DNA of 64,000 bases, from the NCBI GenBank assembly GCA_041751875.1, contig JBGSIC010000025.1:29912-93911 (forward strand), in the 5' to 3' direction. Both the position numbers and the translations under genes were made by a program. Under the pieces are notes generated by a model. The model saw nothing but the letters and a program-made list of their open reading frames with translations. It had not been told where the DNA came from and did no database searches. Below are positions 34,101 through 42,123 of the stretch, piece after piece. The stretch is from JBGSIC01 sp041751875 (GTDB lineage Bacteria; Bdellovibrionota; FAC87; UBA2466; JACKAF01). Numbering within the stretch: the stretch's first letter is position 1; each line of letters begins with the position of its first letter.

Positions 34101-35713
34101 TGCCTTCGCTACCAAAACTCACCTATCGCCACGGACAGTTTCTGTTGTTTTTTTTGGTGCTCATTGTCTTTTACCCTGTATGGGACGCAACGCTCATACA
34201 ACTCGATGACCCGAAACACATTTGGGAAAACACGCTTGTCTCCCCTCCGAATCTAAAGGGCCTCTTGACCCTCTGGAAGGAGCCTTATTTTGGTCTGTAT
34301 GTGCCGGTAACTTATTCGGTGTGGTCATTCCTTTCTTTCTTGAGTCACACTCTCTTGGGCCGACTCGCTCCGATGTTCTTTCACGGCGCAAACCTGGCTC
34401 TGCACCTTGCCAACACACTTCTTGTCTTCTCACTGATTCGTTCGCTACTGAACAAGGAAAAAACTCCAGCCTCCTCGTGGCTTCCCGCTTTTCTGGGGGC
34501 CGCCTTCTTCGCCGTTCATCCCGTGCAGGTGGAAACCGTGGCGTGGATCTCTTGCTTAAAAGATCTCTTATGCACCCTATTTTCTTTGCTCTGCTTAAAA
34601 TCGTTCCTTCAGGTTTGGCAAAACGGTTTAATCGAAGGGAAAATGCTCTGGCTACCCACTTTGTATTTTCTCCTGGCCCTCTTCTCTAAGCCGAGCGCCG
34701 TCATTCTTCCAGCCGCGTGTGTACTTTTGGGGCTCTACACCCATTCGGTTTCTGACCTGAGAAAGCTTCCCCGTGCCATTCTATTTTGGTTGGGCCTTTG
34801 CACGGCGACGGCATTCGCGGTGGTGTGGGTTACCAAAAATTTGCAACCGACTTCTGCTCAACACTTTGTGACCGCTTGGTGGACTAGGCCTTTGATCGCG
34901 CTAGATGCGATTGGTTTTTACTTCGCAAAGGTTTTATGGCCGTGGACTTTGAGCCTCGACTACGGGCGCACGCCCTTTGAAGTCACCCAACTAGCGTGGC
35001 GAGATGGCCTTTGGCTCATTCCCCTTTTTGTTCTTCCGCTTTGTTGGAGTTATCGAAAAGAGTTATGGGCTGTGGGCGTCGGATTATTTGTTCTAGGAGT
35101 CCTACCGATCCTAGGACTCGTTCCCTTTCTCTTTCAGATGTTTTCTACGGTCGCCGATCACTACCTCTCTTTTTCTCTCATTGGAGCGAGCCTTTCCCTT
35201 GCGGCCATCCTGGCGCGCGCTTCTGTGCCAGCACTCCGCCTAAGCGGCGTGGGACTCACCCTTCTTGCCGTCGCCAGCTTAACCCAGGCGCAGCTTTGGA
35301 AGGACGGGATCGCCATCTTTCAGCAAGCAGTTAAGGTTAACCCGCGCAGCTTGCTTGCGCACAACAACCTCGGCGTCGAATTTCAGTCTCGAGGGAATTT
35401 TGGAAATGCGGCTTTTCACTTCCGCAAAGCGATTGCCCTTTCGCCTGAACGCGCCGATCTTTTTAGTAACCTCGGCGCGGCCTTAGTCTCGATGGGAGAA
35501 GTGCGCGAAGGATTGATTTACCTGCATAAGGCGGAGTCCTTTGAAAAGAAGTCACCCGTTGCTCTGTACAACCTCGCTCGCGCCTACTTGAGATTGGGTG
35601 ATTTCAAGAAGGCCAAACAATTCTCGGACGATGCTGCCGCTCGTGACCCGCATTTTCGCCCGCCCGGCTGGGTTGCTGAGTTAGAAGAACCTCGCTCTAA
35701 CCCTTCATTTTAA
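34100..35713 (+). CDS. Polytopic GT-C-type glycosyltransferase with C-terminal TPRs (TMTC-like), paralog 2
   Basis: 537 aa from the ATG at 34100, which overlaps the preceding stop as TAATG and has AAGGAAAGGA upstream; an earlier in-frame start at 34064 is unlikely. Same layout as the gene at 30745: acidic loop QLDDPKHIWENTL, KEPYFGLYVPVTYSVW, VHPVQVETVAWISCLKDLLC, FYFAKVLWPWTLSLDYGRTP, then C-terminal TPRs (LAHNNLGVEFQSRGNFGNAAFHFRKAI, LFSNLGAALVSMGEVREG). A duplicated enzyme, perhaps for a different acceptor. Confidence 0.75.
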   Translation: MPSLPKLTYRHGQFLLFFLVLIVFYPVWDATLIQLDDPKHIWENTLVSPPNLKGLLTLWKEPYFGLYVPVTYSVWSFLSFLSHTLLGRLAPMFFHGANLALHLANTLLVFSLIRSLLNKEKTPASSWLPAFLGAAFFAVHPVQVETVAWISCLKDLLCTLFSLLCLKSFLQVWQNGLIEGKMLWLPTLYFLLALFSKPSAVILPAACVLLGLYTHSVSDLRKLPRAILFWLGLCTATAFAVVWVTKNLQPTSAQHFVTAWWTRPLIALDAIGFYFAKVLWPWTLSLDYGRTPFEVTQLAWRDGLWLIPLFVLPLCWSYRKELWAVGVGLFVLGVLPILGLVPFLFQMFSTVADHYLSFSLIGASLSLAAILARASVPALRLSGVGLTLLAVASLTQAQLWKDGIAIFQQAVKVNPRSLLAHNNLGVEFQSRGNFGNAAFHFRKAIALSPERADLFSNLGAALVSMGEVREGLIYLHKAESFEKKSPVALYNLARAYLRLGDFKKAKQFSDDAAARDPHFRPPGWVAELEEPRSNPSF

Positions 35714-35831
35714 TAACGTTTTTTTTGGTTTGTTTTCCGTTGGGTTTTGTCTGTCGCCTGTGCTACTTTTCGCATTGCGTTGTTATTTCGTGTCCGTGAC
35801 ACCGTTTCGATCTTCTACGCATCGGATGTAA

Positions 35832-38276
35832 ATGAAGGACCACAATCCACAATCTGACCCCGTAGGTAAAAACACCTCCCTCGCTGATCTGCGGGACTAC
35901 CTTGAGAAAAACCTACCGCCGGAAGACGAAAAAGATGCTTATCGGCTCATCTTTGAAAAGCATCCCGACCCGATGTGGATCTTTGAGACAGACAGCCTAC
36001 GTTTTATCGCCGTAAATGATGCCGCCGTTGAGCAGTACCAATATTCGCGCGAAGAATTTCTTCAGATGTCGCTTTTTCATATTCGCTTGGCGGAAGACTC
36101 CGAACGGCTGCAAGAGTACAGCTCGGCCATTCGCCAAAACCCCGTGCTGGCCACAAAAGGCACATGCGATCGCTGGCGCCACCGGCGCAAAGACGGCTCT
36201 CTGATGGACGTGGAAGTCACCTGGCGTCCCTTGCGCGTAGGCGAAAGGACCTGCGTAGTGAGTGCCATTACGGATATTACCGACGCGCAACAAGAAATCG
36301 CTCGCATGCAGTTGCAGACCAATGTGCTGGGTCAGGTTTCCGAAGCCGTTTTCACAATCGATAACAATCGTCGTATAACTTATTGGAATGAAGCGGCGTC
36401 AAAACTTTATGGCTACCAACCTTCTGAGGTCCTCGGCCAGCGCGTGGAAGATGTGGTGCGCTACAAATATCTTAGTCCCAAAGAAGAAAAAGCCGCAAAG
36501 CTTGCACTCCAAAATGAGGGAGTGTGGCGCGGAGAAAAACTTCATTTCACGAAGCACCAGAAAACCGTCTATGTCGATACGGTCATCTCAACGCTGCGAA
36601 ACGAACGAGGCGCTGTCTTTGGCCTAATGGCCGTCTCACGAGACATTTCGGAAAAAAAACGTTTTCAGAAAGAACTCCTCGAAACCAACCAAACGCTCAC
36701 CGCGATCGTCGAGGGTTCGCCCGTTGCGATTATTTGCCACGACCTATCCGGCAAAATTCGCCTTTGGAATAAGGCAGCGGAGAAAATCTTTGGTTGGACC
36801 GAATCCGACATTCTAGGGAAACCCTATACCCAGCTTGTACCGGAAGGCGCGCTCGAGGAGCACGCTGCTCTTCACCGAAGTGCAATCCGCGGAGCAAGCT
36901 CGGATGGCGTAGAGATTCAGAGAAAAACACGATCAGGAGATCTTATCGAACTGCGCGCTTCCGCAGCTCCTCTCCGAGGTGCTGATGACACCGTAGTCGG
37001 CGTGCTTGTACTTTTGAGCGATATCACGGAACAGAAACGCACGGAACGTGAACTACGCGAAGCCAAGGAAATGGCCGACGTCGCCAACCGCACCAAGAGC
37101 GAATTTGTAGCAAACATCAGTCATGAAATTCGTACTCCGCTGAGTGCCATCTTGGGATTTGCGGAAATGATGTTCGACGCGAAACAAACCGTTGCGGAAC
37201 GCATGAAGTGCATCTCCCGCATTCGGCACAATGTCCATAACCTTACCGAGCTTATTGACGACCTTTTGGATCTGTCCAAAGTAGAAGCGGGGCACTTTGA
37301 AGTAGAGCGCGCTAACTTCTCACTGCTCGCTGAATTTTCTGAGGTCGTCCATACTTTGCAAAGCCAAATCCTACGCAAACGATTGGGATTTAGTATTAAG
37401 TTCGAGGGGCCGATTCCCAGCACCATCTACTCCGATGCCGCTCGTCTACGCCAGGTACTACTCAATCTGATTGGTAACGCCATCAAATTTACCGAACGCG
37501 GCACCGTTGCGGTCCACATTCAATTGGAGAACATAGAGAACCCGGAATTCTCTAAACTGCTTTTTCGCGTGAGTGATACGGGTCTGGGCATCGCACCGGA
37601 AGATCGGGATCGCATTTTTCACCCCTTTAGCCAGATCGATAGCTCAGTCACCCGCAAGTTTGGTGGAACGGGATTGGGCCTTAATCTCTCCCGACGATTA
37701 GCTCGCACCCTGGGTGGCGACGTGGTGCTACGCCAAAGCTATCCCAATCGGGGCAGCACGTTTGACGTTACCATTGACCCCGGTCCGCTTGACCCTCATA
37801 ATTTCTTACAAAATGTTACCGAAGCAGATCTTGTTAACCGCCCTTCGACGGCACTCAAATCCTATCACTCGGATCTCAAGGGCATGCGCGTGCTTTTGGT
37901 TGAAGACGGACAGGATAATCAATTTCTCTTGAGCCATTTTTTGCGCTCCAGCGGTGCCGAGGTGGATCTAGCAGTGAATGGACAGGTTGGACTCGACCTG
38001 GCTCGCCAGAAACAATTCGATCTTATTCTTATGGACATCCAGATGCCCGTTCTTGATGGTTACCAAGCCACCTCTCGATTAAGAGAGGAAGGCAATCGCA
38101 CGCCGATTGTGGCGCTTACCGCGCACGCCATGAAAGGTGAGAAACAAAAATGTTTTGCCGCCGGATGCAACAGCTACTTGAGTAAACCGATCAACGCAAG
38201 CACGCTGATTGAAACGGTTTCGCAGTTCTATCACGCGCCCCCGCCCGCGACCGGCACTTCATCGCACTTTCACTAA
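35832..38276 (+). CDS. Soluble hybrid histidine kinase, PAS-PAS-PAS-HisKA-HATPase-REC
   Basis: 814 aa without membrane helices. Three PAS domains (about 35-145, 155-275, 285-400), the phosphoacceptor His431 in NISHEIRTPLSAILGF, an ATP-binding domain with N box LIGNAIKFTERG and G boxes DTGLGIAPEDRDR and GGTGLGLNLSRRL, and a receiver domain (about 685-800) with phosphoacceptor Asp735 in LILMDIQMPVLDG. A cytoplasmic sensor, probably of small molecules or redox state. No cognate output regulator lies next to it, so it presumably passes phosphate to a distant phosphotransfer protein. Confidence 0.93.
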   Translation: MKDHNPQSDPVGKNTSLADLRDYLEKNLPPEDEKDAYRLIFEKHPDPMWIFETDSLRFIAVNDAAVEQYQYSREEFLQMSLFHIRLAEDSERLQEYSSAIRQNPVLATKGTCDRWRHRRKDGSLMDVEVTWRPLRVGERTCVVSAITDITDAQQEIARMQLQTNVLGQVSEAVFTIDNNRRITYWNEAASKLYGYQPSEVLGQRVEDVVRYKYLSPKEEKAAKLALQNEGVWRGEKLHFTKHQKTVYVDTVISTLRNERGAVFGLMAVSRDISEKKRFQKELLETNQTLTAIVEGSPVAIICHDLSGKIRLWNKAAEKIFGWTESDILGKPYTQLVPEGALEEHAALHRSAIRGASSDGVEIQRKTRSGDLIELRASAAPLRGADDTVVGVLVLLSDITEQKRTERELREAKEMADVANRTKSEFVANISHEIRTPLSAILGFAEMMFDAKQTVAERMKCISRIRHNVHNLTELIDDLLDLSKVEAGHFEVERANFSLLAEFSEVVHTLQSQILRKRLGFSIKFEGPIPSTIYSDAARLRQVLLNLIGNAIKFTERGTVAVHIQLENIENPEFSKLLFRVSDTGLGIAPEDRDRIFHPFSQIDSSVTRKFGGTGLGLNLSRRLARTLGGDVVLRQSYPNRGSTFDVTIDPGPLDPHNFLQNVTEADLVNRPSTALKSYHSDLKGMRVLLVEDGQDNQFLLSHFLRSSGAEVDLAVNGQVGLDLARQKQFDLILMDIQMPVLDGYQATSRLREEGNRTPIVALTAHAMKGEKQKCFAAGCNSYLSKPINASTLIETVSQFYHAPPPATGTSSHFH

Positions 38277-38395
38277 CAGCACTTTATACCTGTACACCGA
38301 CAGCCTACGCATACTGCTAGTGTGCACCCAAGACACCGCGTTCCCTTTGACAGATTCGGCGCCTTATTTGATCCGAATTAGCCTTGCGCCACGCC

Positions 38396-38411
38396 TGGCA
38401 AAGAACGTGCA
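38396..38411 (+). promoter_or_regulatory. Sigma-54 (RpoN) promoter, site B
   Basis: TGGCAA-AGAAC-GTGCA keeps GG (38397-38398) and GC (38409-38410) at the exact -24/-12 spacing. It deviates only at the sixth base and at the first T of TTGC. The predicted start near 38422 gives a leader of about 67 nt to the GTG at 38489, like sites A and C. Confidence 0.55.
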
Positions 38412-38488
38412 TCTTTTTTAGGCTAAGACACCCCCGGCCTGCCCAGGCCAGAACAGCCCACAGGATTTATTCTATCGTTGGGGGAAGT

Positions 38489-39613
38489 GTGTTTAAGCAG
38501 AAGTGGATTTTCATTCTCGGTTTAGTAGCGACATCACAAGTCTGGGCCGATTGCGGCCCCAATGGTTGTGGTGGCGTAGGAACTTTTCGCGAAACTCTCA
38601 GTGGCACTCAGGATTTCCCGTTTGCTCAAGGCGAACAAGATCCCTCTTTTCACAATGGAAGGGTTTTCAATGGCCCTAACGGGAGACGTGCAGACGATGA
38701 TATCGGTGTGCGCCCCTTCGATGAAGACCCGCAGGACGAAGCCGCTGATTTTCTCAAACAGATTTTGATCGATCTCGCCGAGGAAAAGAAAGGGCTTCCT
38801 TCCGCCGCTGAACTCAATAGCATTGACGCGTTCGACGCCGAACGGGTCGAAACGCTCGAAGCGCTTTTGGAAGAAATTCCACGAGAGCGACGCGAGCTTG
38901 AGCGGCTTGGCATCAACGCGCTCCGCAGTCTGCAGAATCAAATGGAAGACCTTTTAGATGGGTATGGTTTCGGTCGTGCGGCTTTAAAAGACGGCACCGA
39001 ACTGGATGGGCCTCAGATTGTGAAAGCCCAGCGAGCGCTTGATGTGATCGAGAAGGTCATCGAAAACGAGCTTGAAGACCTGGAGAGAGAACGACAGGCA
39101 GCTCAAGCCGCAGCGGAACAAGCGGGCGAAGAGGGCGGCGGAAAAGGCGGCGGTGGGCCTGGCTCGGGCGGAGGCTCTCCTAGTAGTGCGCCTCCTTCTT
39201 CTGGGGGCGGCGCGGGAGGCGGAATCTCTCCGGCACAAGCACCTCAGATCGCAACCGATCCCAACGCGGCGAAACGAAATAGCGAGGCACTCGCTCAGAT
39301 GGGCCAAAACCTGGGCGGGCTCATGGGGCTTTTCGCTAACCCAAGTTCTACCGGCATTGCGGGACTGGCCGCTTTTTTTACAGCCGCCTCTCCCGCGGGT
39401 CCGGCCGTAGATACCTCTAACCTCATGAGCAATCTTGCCGCCATCATGCCGCAAATCCCGGCCTATACGCCGAGCTACACTCCGCAAGCAAACAACACGA
39501 ACTATACTTTCTACAAACCCGCCGCTTCGCGTTCGCTCATTGGAATGGCTCGTGCTGAGCTTCCCCTACAATTTCGCATGCCGGCGATGTTTCGGCCGCG
39601 CGCCGAAAGGTAG
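38489..39613 (+). CDS. Exported Gly/Ala-rich protein with central helical region
   Basis: 374 aa from GTG 38489 (GGGGGAAG just upstream), chosen because it yields a proper signal peptide (FKQKWIFILGLVATSQVWA-DCG); a longer frame from 38384 lacks one and starts upstream of the predicted promoter. Early Cys pair CGPNGCGG. Residues about 80-210 are charged and helical (PRERRELERLGINALRSLQNQMEDLL, EKVIENELEDLERERQAAQAAAEQ), then a long Gly/Ser/Pro linker and an Ala/Pro/Tyr-rich tail (PAYTPSYTPQANNTNYTFY). No family recognised. Probably an extracellular or surface structural protein under sigma-54 control. Confidence 0.7.
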   Translation: MFKQKWIFILGLVATSQVWADCGPNGCGGVGTFRETLSGTQDFPFAQGEQDPSFHNGRVFNGPNGRRADDDIGVRPFDEDPQDEAADFLKQILIDLAEEKKGLPSAAELNSIDAFDAERVETLEALLEEIPRERRELERLGINALRSLQNQMEDLLDGYGFGRAALKDGTELDGPQIVKAQRALDVIEKVIENELEDLERERQAAQAAAEQAGEEGGGKGGGGPGSGGGSPSSAPPSSGGGAGGGISPAQAPQIATDPNAAKRNSEALAQMGQNLGGLMGLFANPSSTGIAGLAAFFTAASPAGPAVDTSNLMSNLAAIMPQIPAYTPSYTPQANNTNYTFYKPAASRSLIGMARAELPLQFRMPAMFRPRAER

Positions 39614-39676
39614 TGATAGAGAAGTGCGCTTTGCGCCGATTTGACCTAAAATAGGAGCATCAAGAGAGGATGTTTC

Positions 39677-40444
39677 ATGGGTCTTCGCGCTTCAGCACTC
39701 GTCATTTGGATTTTCAGCCTTTTTGGGGCGCTTCCGGTTTTTGCGGTTGATTTCGCCCCTATCAAAAGTCTCGATGGACGGGCAACGCTCGTTGAGCTTT
39801 TCACCTCCGAAGGTTGCCCAAGTTGTCCCGCCGCCGATACTTGGCTTTCAAAGTTCAGCGCTGATCCCGCCCTTTGGAAGGAAGTGGTTCCCGTGGCCTT
39901 TCACGTCAATGTCTGGGATTACCTTGGCTGGAAAGATCCGTGGGGCTCTGCCTACCACACCCAACGCCTCAAGCAGTACAACGCCGTCTGGAAAGCGCCT
40001 CGTCTCCGTACGCCCGTCGTCGCGCTCAATGGTACGGAATGGAAAGACTGGAAGCCCGAATCCGCTCTGCCTCCGATCAAAAAAGAACGCGCTGGAATTT
40101 TAAGCCTCTATCCCGCCCGCTTCCAGCAGGTGCGCCTCGAGTTTGAACCCGAACTGCGTGAGCACAAGTGGATGGGTCACGTGGCAGTCGTGGCGAAGGG
40201 TATGACGGCGACTGTCAGCAAAGGTCCCAACAAAGGAAAAACTTTTCCCGAAGACTTTGTCGTGTTGGCGCACCATTTTGCGCGCTTGAAGAAAAACGGA
40301 AACGTTTTTTCTAAAACATTACGCTTGAGTATCACGCCTTCCGTGCCTCGGGAGATAGCACTCGTGGCGTGGGCAACCCTTCACAATGATCCTAAGGCAG
40401 TTCAAGCCGTGGGGGGACCTATCCCCTTATCATTCCTAAAGTAA
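39677..40444 (+). CDS. DUF1223 family exported thioredoxin-like protein
   Basis: 255 aa, with GAGAGG upstream of the ATG. Signal peptide (LVIWIFSLFGALPVFA), then the DUF1223 start LVELFTSEGCPSCPAADTWLSKF, carrying a CPSC thioredoxin-like pair, followed by VPVAFHVNVWDYLGWKDPWG. The family is periplasmic or secreted and of unproven function, probably thiol redox. A hairpin with a T-run follows. Neighbours are secreted proteins but in separate transcription units. Confidence 0.88.
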   Translation: MGLRASALVIWIFSLFGALPVFAVDFAPIKSLDGRATLVELFTSEGCPSCPAADTWLSKFSADPALWKEVVPVAFHVNVWDYLGWKDPWGSAYHTQRLKQYNAVWKAPRLRTPVVALNGTEWKDWKPESALPPIKKERAGILSLYPARFQQVRLEFEPELREHKWMGHVAVVAKGMTATVSKGPNKGKTFPEDFVVLAHHFARLKKNGNVFSKTLRLSITPSVPREIALVAWATLHNDPKAVQAVGGPIPLSFLK

Positions 40445-40465
40445 ATACGATTTGTAACGCTGAAA

Positions 40466-40506
40466 CACCTGTGTAAAAACTTTTTACAGGTGACCAAACA
40501 TTTTTT
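40466..40506 (+). terminator. Intrinsic terminator of the DUF1223 gene
   Basis: CACCTGT (40466) and ACAGGTG (ending 40492) pair, with inner A5/T5 tracts extending the stem, followed by ACCAAACATTTTTTG with six T. It begins 21 bp after the stop codon. The same inverted repeat lies about 70-95 bp upstream of sigma-54 site C, so an additional activator-binding role is conceivable. Confidence 0.55.
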
Positions 40507-40560
40507 GTCCGCGGGCAGCTCCCCCAGCTGTCCTCTGTGCGTGGGCTCCCCCAAATCTTT

Positions 40561-40576
40561 CGGCACGCCCCTTGCT
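40561..40576 (+). promoter_or_regulatory. Sigma-54 (RpoN) promoter, site C
   Basis: CGGCACG-CCCC-TTGCT agrees with TGGCACG-N4-TTGCW at every position but the first, with GG (40562-40563) and GC (40574-40575) in register. The predicted start near 40587 leaves a leader of about 64 nt to the ATG at 40651. It is the best of the three sites in the window. Confidence 0.75.
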
Positions 40577-40593
40577 CTATACAACTAGTGCGT

Positions 40594-40611
40594 GACACCT
40601 GGATAGGTGTC
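40594..40611. repeat. GACACCT/AGGTGTC hairpin in the 5' leader
   Basis: Perfect seven-base arms with loop GGAT, lying just downstream of the predicted sigma-54 start and therefore in the 5' leader of the small exported protein mRNA. It may stabilise the transcript or be a relative of the GGTGTC palindromes elsewhere in the window. Confidence 0.4.
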
Positions 40612-40650
40612 CGTGTGGTTGGTTGGAACGTACATGTGGAGTTGGATACA

Positions 40651-40986
40651 ATGAAAGCGATTAAACGATTTCTCTTGGTAGGATTATTCGCGCTGGTTCT
40701 CATCCCTACGGATGCTTCAGCGTGTGGTGGTGGTTGTCACGGTGGACACGGCGGCGGCGGCGTAGCAGTACGCGTTCGCGTCGGCGGCGGTGGATATGGC
40801 TTCATGCCAGGCAACCCGGCGAGCCGCGGTTACCGTGGTTTCGGACGTTTCCCGTTGCGACCCTTTGCGACCCCTTTTCGTCCTTGGGGCGGATTGACGC
40901 CGGTTCGACAGTTCTTGTTTGGACGTGGACGTCTTCGTCGCATGAATCGCCGCGCCTTCTTGTTTGGTGGACGCCGTTACTGGTAA
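40651..40986 (+). CDS. Small exported Gly/His/Arg-rich protein
   Basis: 111 aa. ATG 40651 with GGAG upstream gives a signal peptide (MKAIKRFLLVGLFALVLIPTDASA). The mature N-terminus is CGGGCHGGHGGGG, with two Cys and two His in ten residues, then Gly/Val repeats and a strongly basic, aromatic C-terminus (GRGRLRRMNRRAFLFGGRRYW). The Cys/His cluster could bind a metal; the basic tail could bind polyanions at the surface. No known family. It has its own sigma-54 promoter and a strong terminator, so it is a monocistronic, conditionally expressed gene. Confidence 0.7.
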   Translation: MKAIKRFLLVGLFALVLIPTDASACGGGCHGGHGGGGVAVRVRVGGGGYGFMPGNPASRGYRGFGRFPLRPFATPFRPWGGLTPVRQFLFGRGRLRRMNRRAFLFGGRRYW

Positions 40987-41017
40987 TCGGTAATAGTTCC
41001 AACCAGAAGTTTGTTTG

Positions 41018-41056
41018 AAAACACCTCTAGCTTAACGGCTAGGGGTGTTTTATTTT
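41018..41056 (+). terminator. Strong intrinsic terminator
   Basis: AAAACACC-T-CTAGC (from 41018) pairs with GCTAG-G-GGTGTTTT (to 41050) around loop TTAACG, followed by TATTTTC. It lies 31 bp after the small exported protein gene. Confidence 0.85.
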
Positions 41057-41127
41057 CTGGCCTCCCTTTCTGACCTTTTTCTCCGTTTCTTAAACAGAAC
41101 ATTTCGCTTAGCCGATAAGTAAGAGAC

Positions 41128-42123
41128 ATGTTCAAACTTTCCACCGTTTTGTTCTTCCTCTATTTAGCCTTTCCCGCTGCAGCTCAACGCTATGTGGCAA
41201 CTCCTAACGAGTTTGCGCAGTGGACCAGCGACTGGGAGGACAACCTGGCAGGGCCCCAACTCTCTCAAGCCTTACGTTCTTTTGCAGAGAAAAACCCCGA
41301 GGACCTGAAAAGCCCGGTGGTCGCCGTTTCTTGCAGTAGCCCGCCCGCTTTGAAGATCTACCTGGATTCCGGTCCTCTCAAGGCCGAACCCGCTGTAAAA
41401 GAAGCCCTCCTCCATGAACGCGCGGAGAATCTCGTCGACGTCATCAAAGTGATTCGCAGCACTCCTACGGGCAACCAGCTTCTCAACCGGTTCATGCCAA
41501 AATATGGTTACACGTTTAGCATTCAGCAAATAACACCTGAGGTGCAGAGCAAACTCAGATCTCAAAAACCCGTAGCCCTTTACCAACCTTCTCAAAAAGC
41601 CCTCTATTTCGACAAATCCCAACCCATCGGACGAGTCGCTTTTATTTTGCTTCATGAGATCGTGCACTGCCTAGACAACGATGCGAATCACGCCTACCAA
41701 AAAATCATGGTTCAGCACGAAGCTTTTCACAAACTGGCGGAAAAAACTGTTCTCCATACTGCTCGCCGCTTGCGTAAAAACAAAAAAGAACTGGCGATAA
41801 ACGACTTCAATGAAAAGGACCTGACTCCGCTGCTAACACTCAAACGCACCATTGATCAGATGACACAGGTGAGAAGCTTTCGCACTGAGCGTTTGGCCTA
41901 TGATGCGTCCTATCAGGTGTGGAAAGAACTCGCCGCGCTCTATCCCGGTTACTACAGCAAGGAAACAGGAGGCCGGGGAGTCAGTGCCCTAAGCCCCATC
42001 GCCGTGTCGGATAGTCATCTCGTTTCGCTCATGCGCTTTAACCCTGCTACGATTGAACGCTATCAAGCCGGGCGATGTCGCCTGCCGCAAAGTTCGCGCG
42101 CCCCTTCCCTCGACCACCCTTGA
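41128..42123 (+). CDS. Exported zincin-type putative metalloprotease
   Basis: 331 aa. Signal peptide MFKLSTVLFFLYLAFPAAA. A zinc motif His176-Glu177-Ile-Val-His180 lies in FILLHEIVHCLDND, with more His and Glu shortly after (VQHEAFHKLAE, TERLAYDASYQ). This is a gluzincin- or minigluzincin-like layout, but I cannot place it in a named peptidase family. Acts outside the cytoplasm. The last 77 bp overlap, on the opposite strand, the 3' end of the transporter gene. Confidence 0.7.
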   Translation: MFKLSTVLFFLYLAFPAAAQRYVATPNEFAQWTSDWEDNLAGPQLSQALRSFAEKNPEDLKSPVVAVSCSSPPALKIYLDSGPLKAEPAVKEALLHERAENLVDVIKVIRSTPTGNQLLNRFMPKYGYTFSIQQITPEVQSKLRSQKPVALYQPSQKALYFDKSQPIGRVAFILLHEIVHCLDNDANHAYQKIMVQHEAFHKLAEKTVLHTARRLRKNKKELAINDFNEKDLTPLLTLKRTIDQMTQVRSFRTERLAYDASYQVWKELAALYPGYYSKETGGRGVSALSPIAVSDSHLVSLMRFNPATIERYQAGRCRLPQSSRAPSLDHP

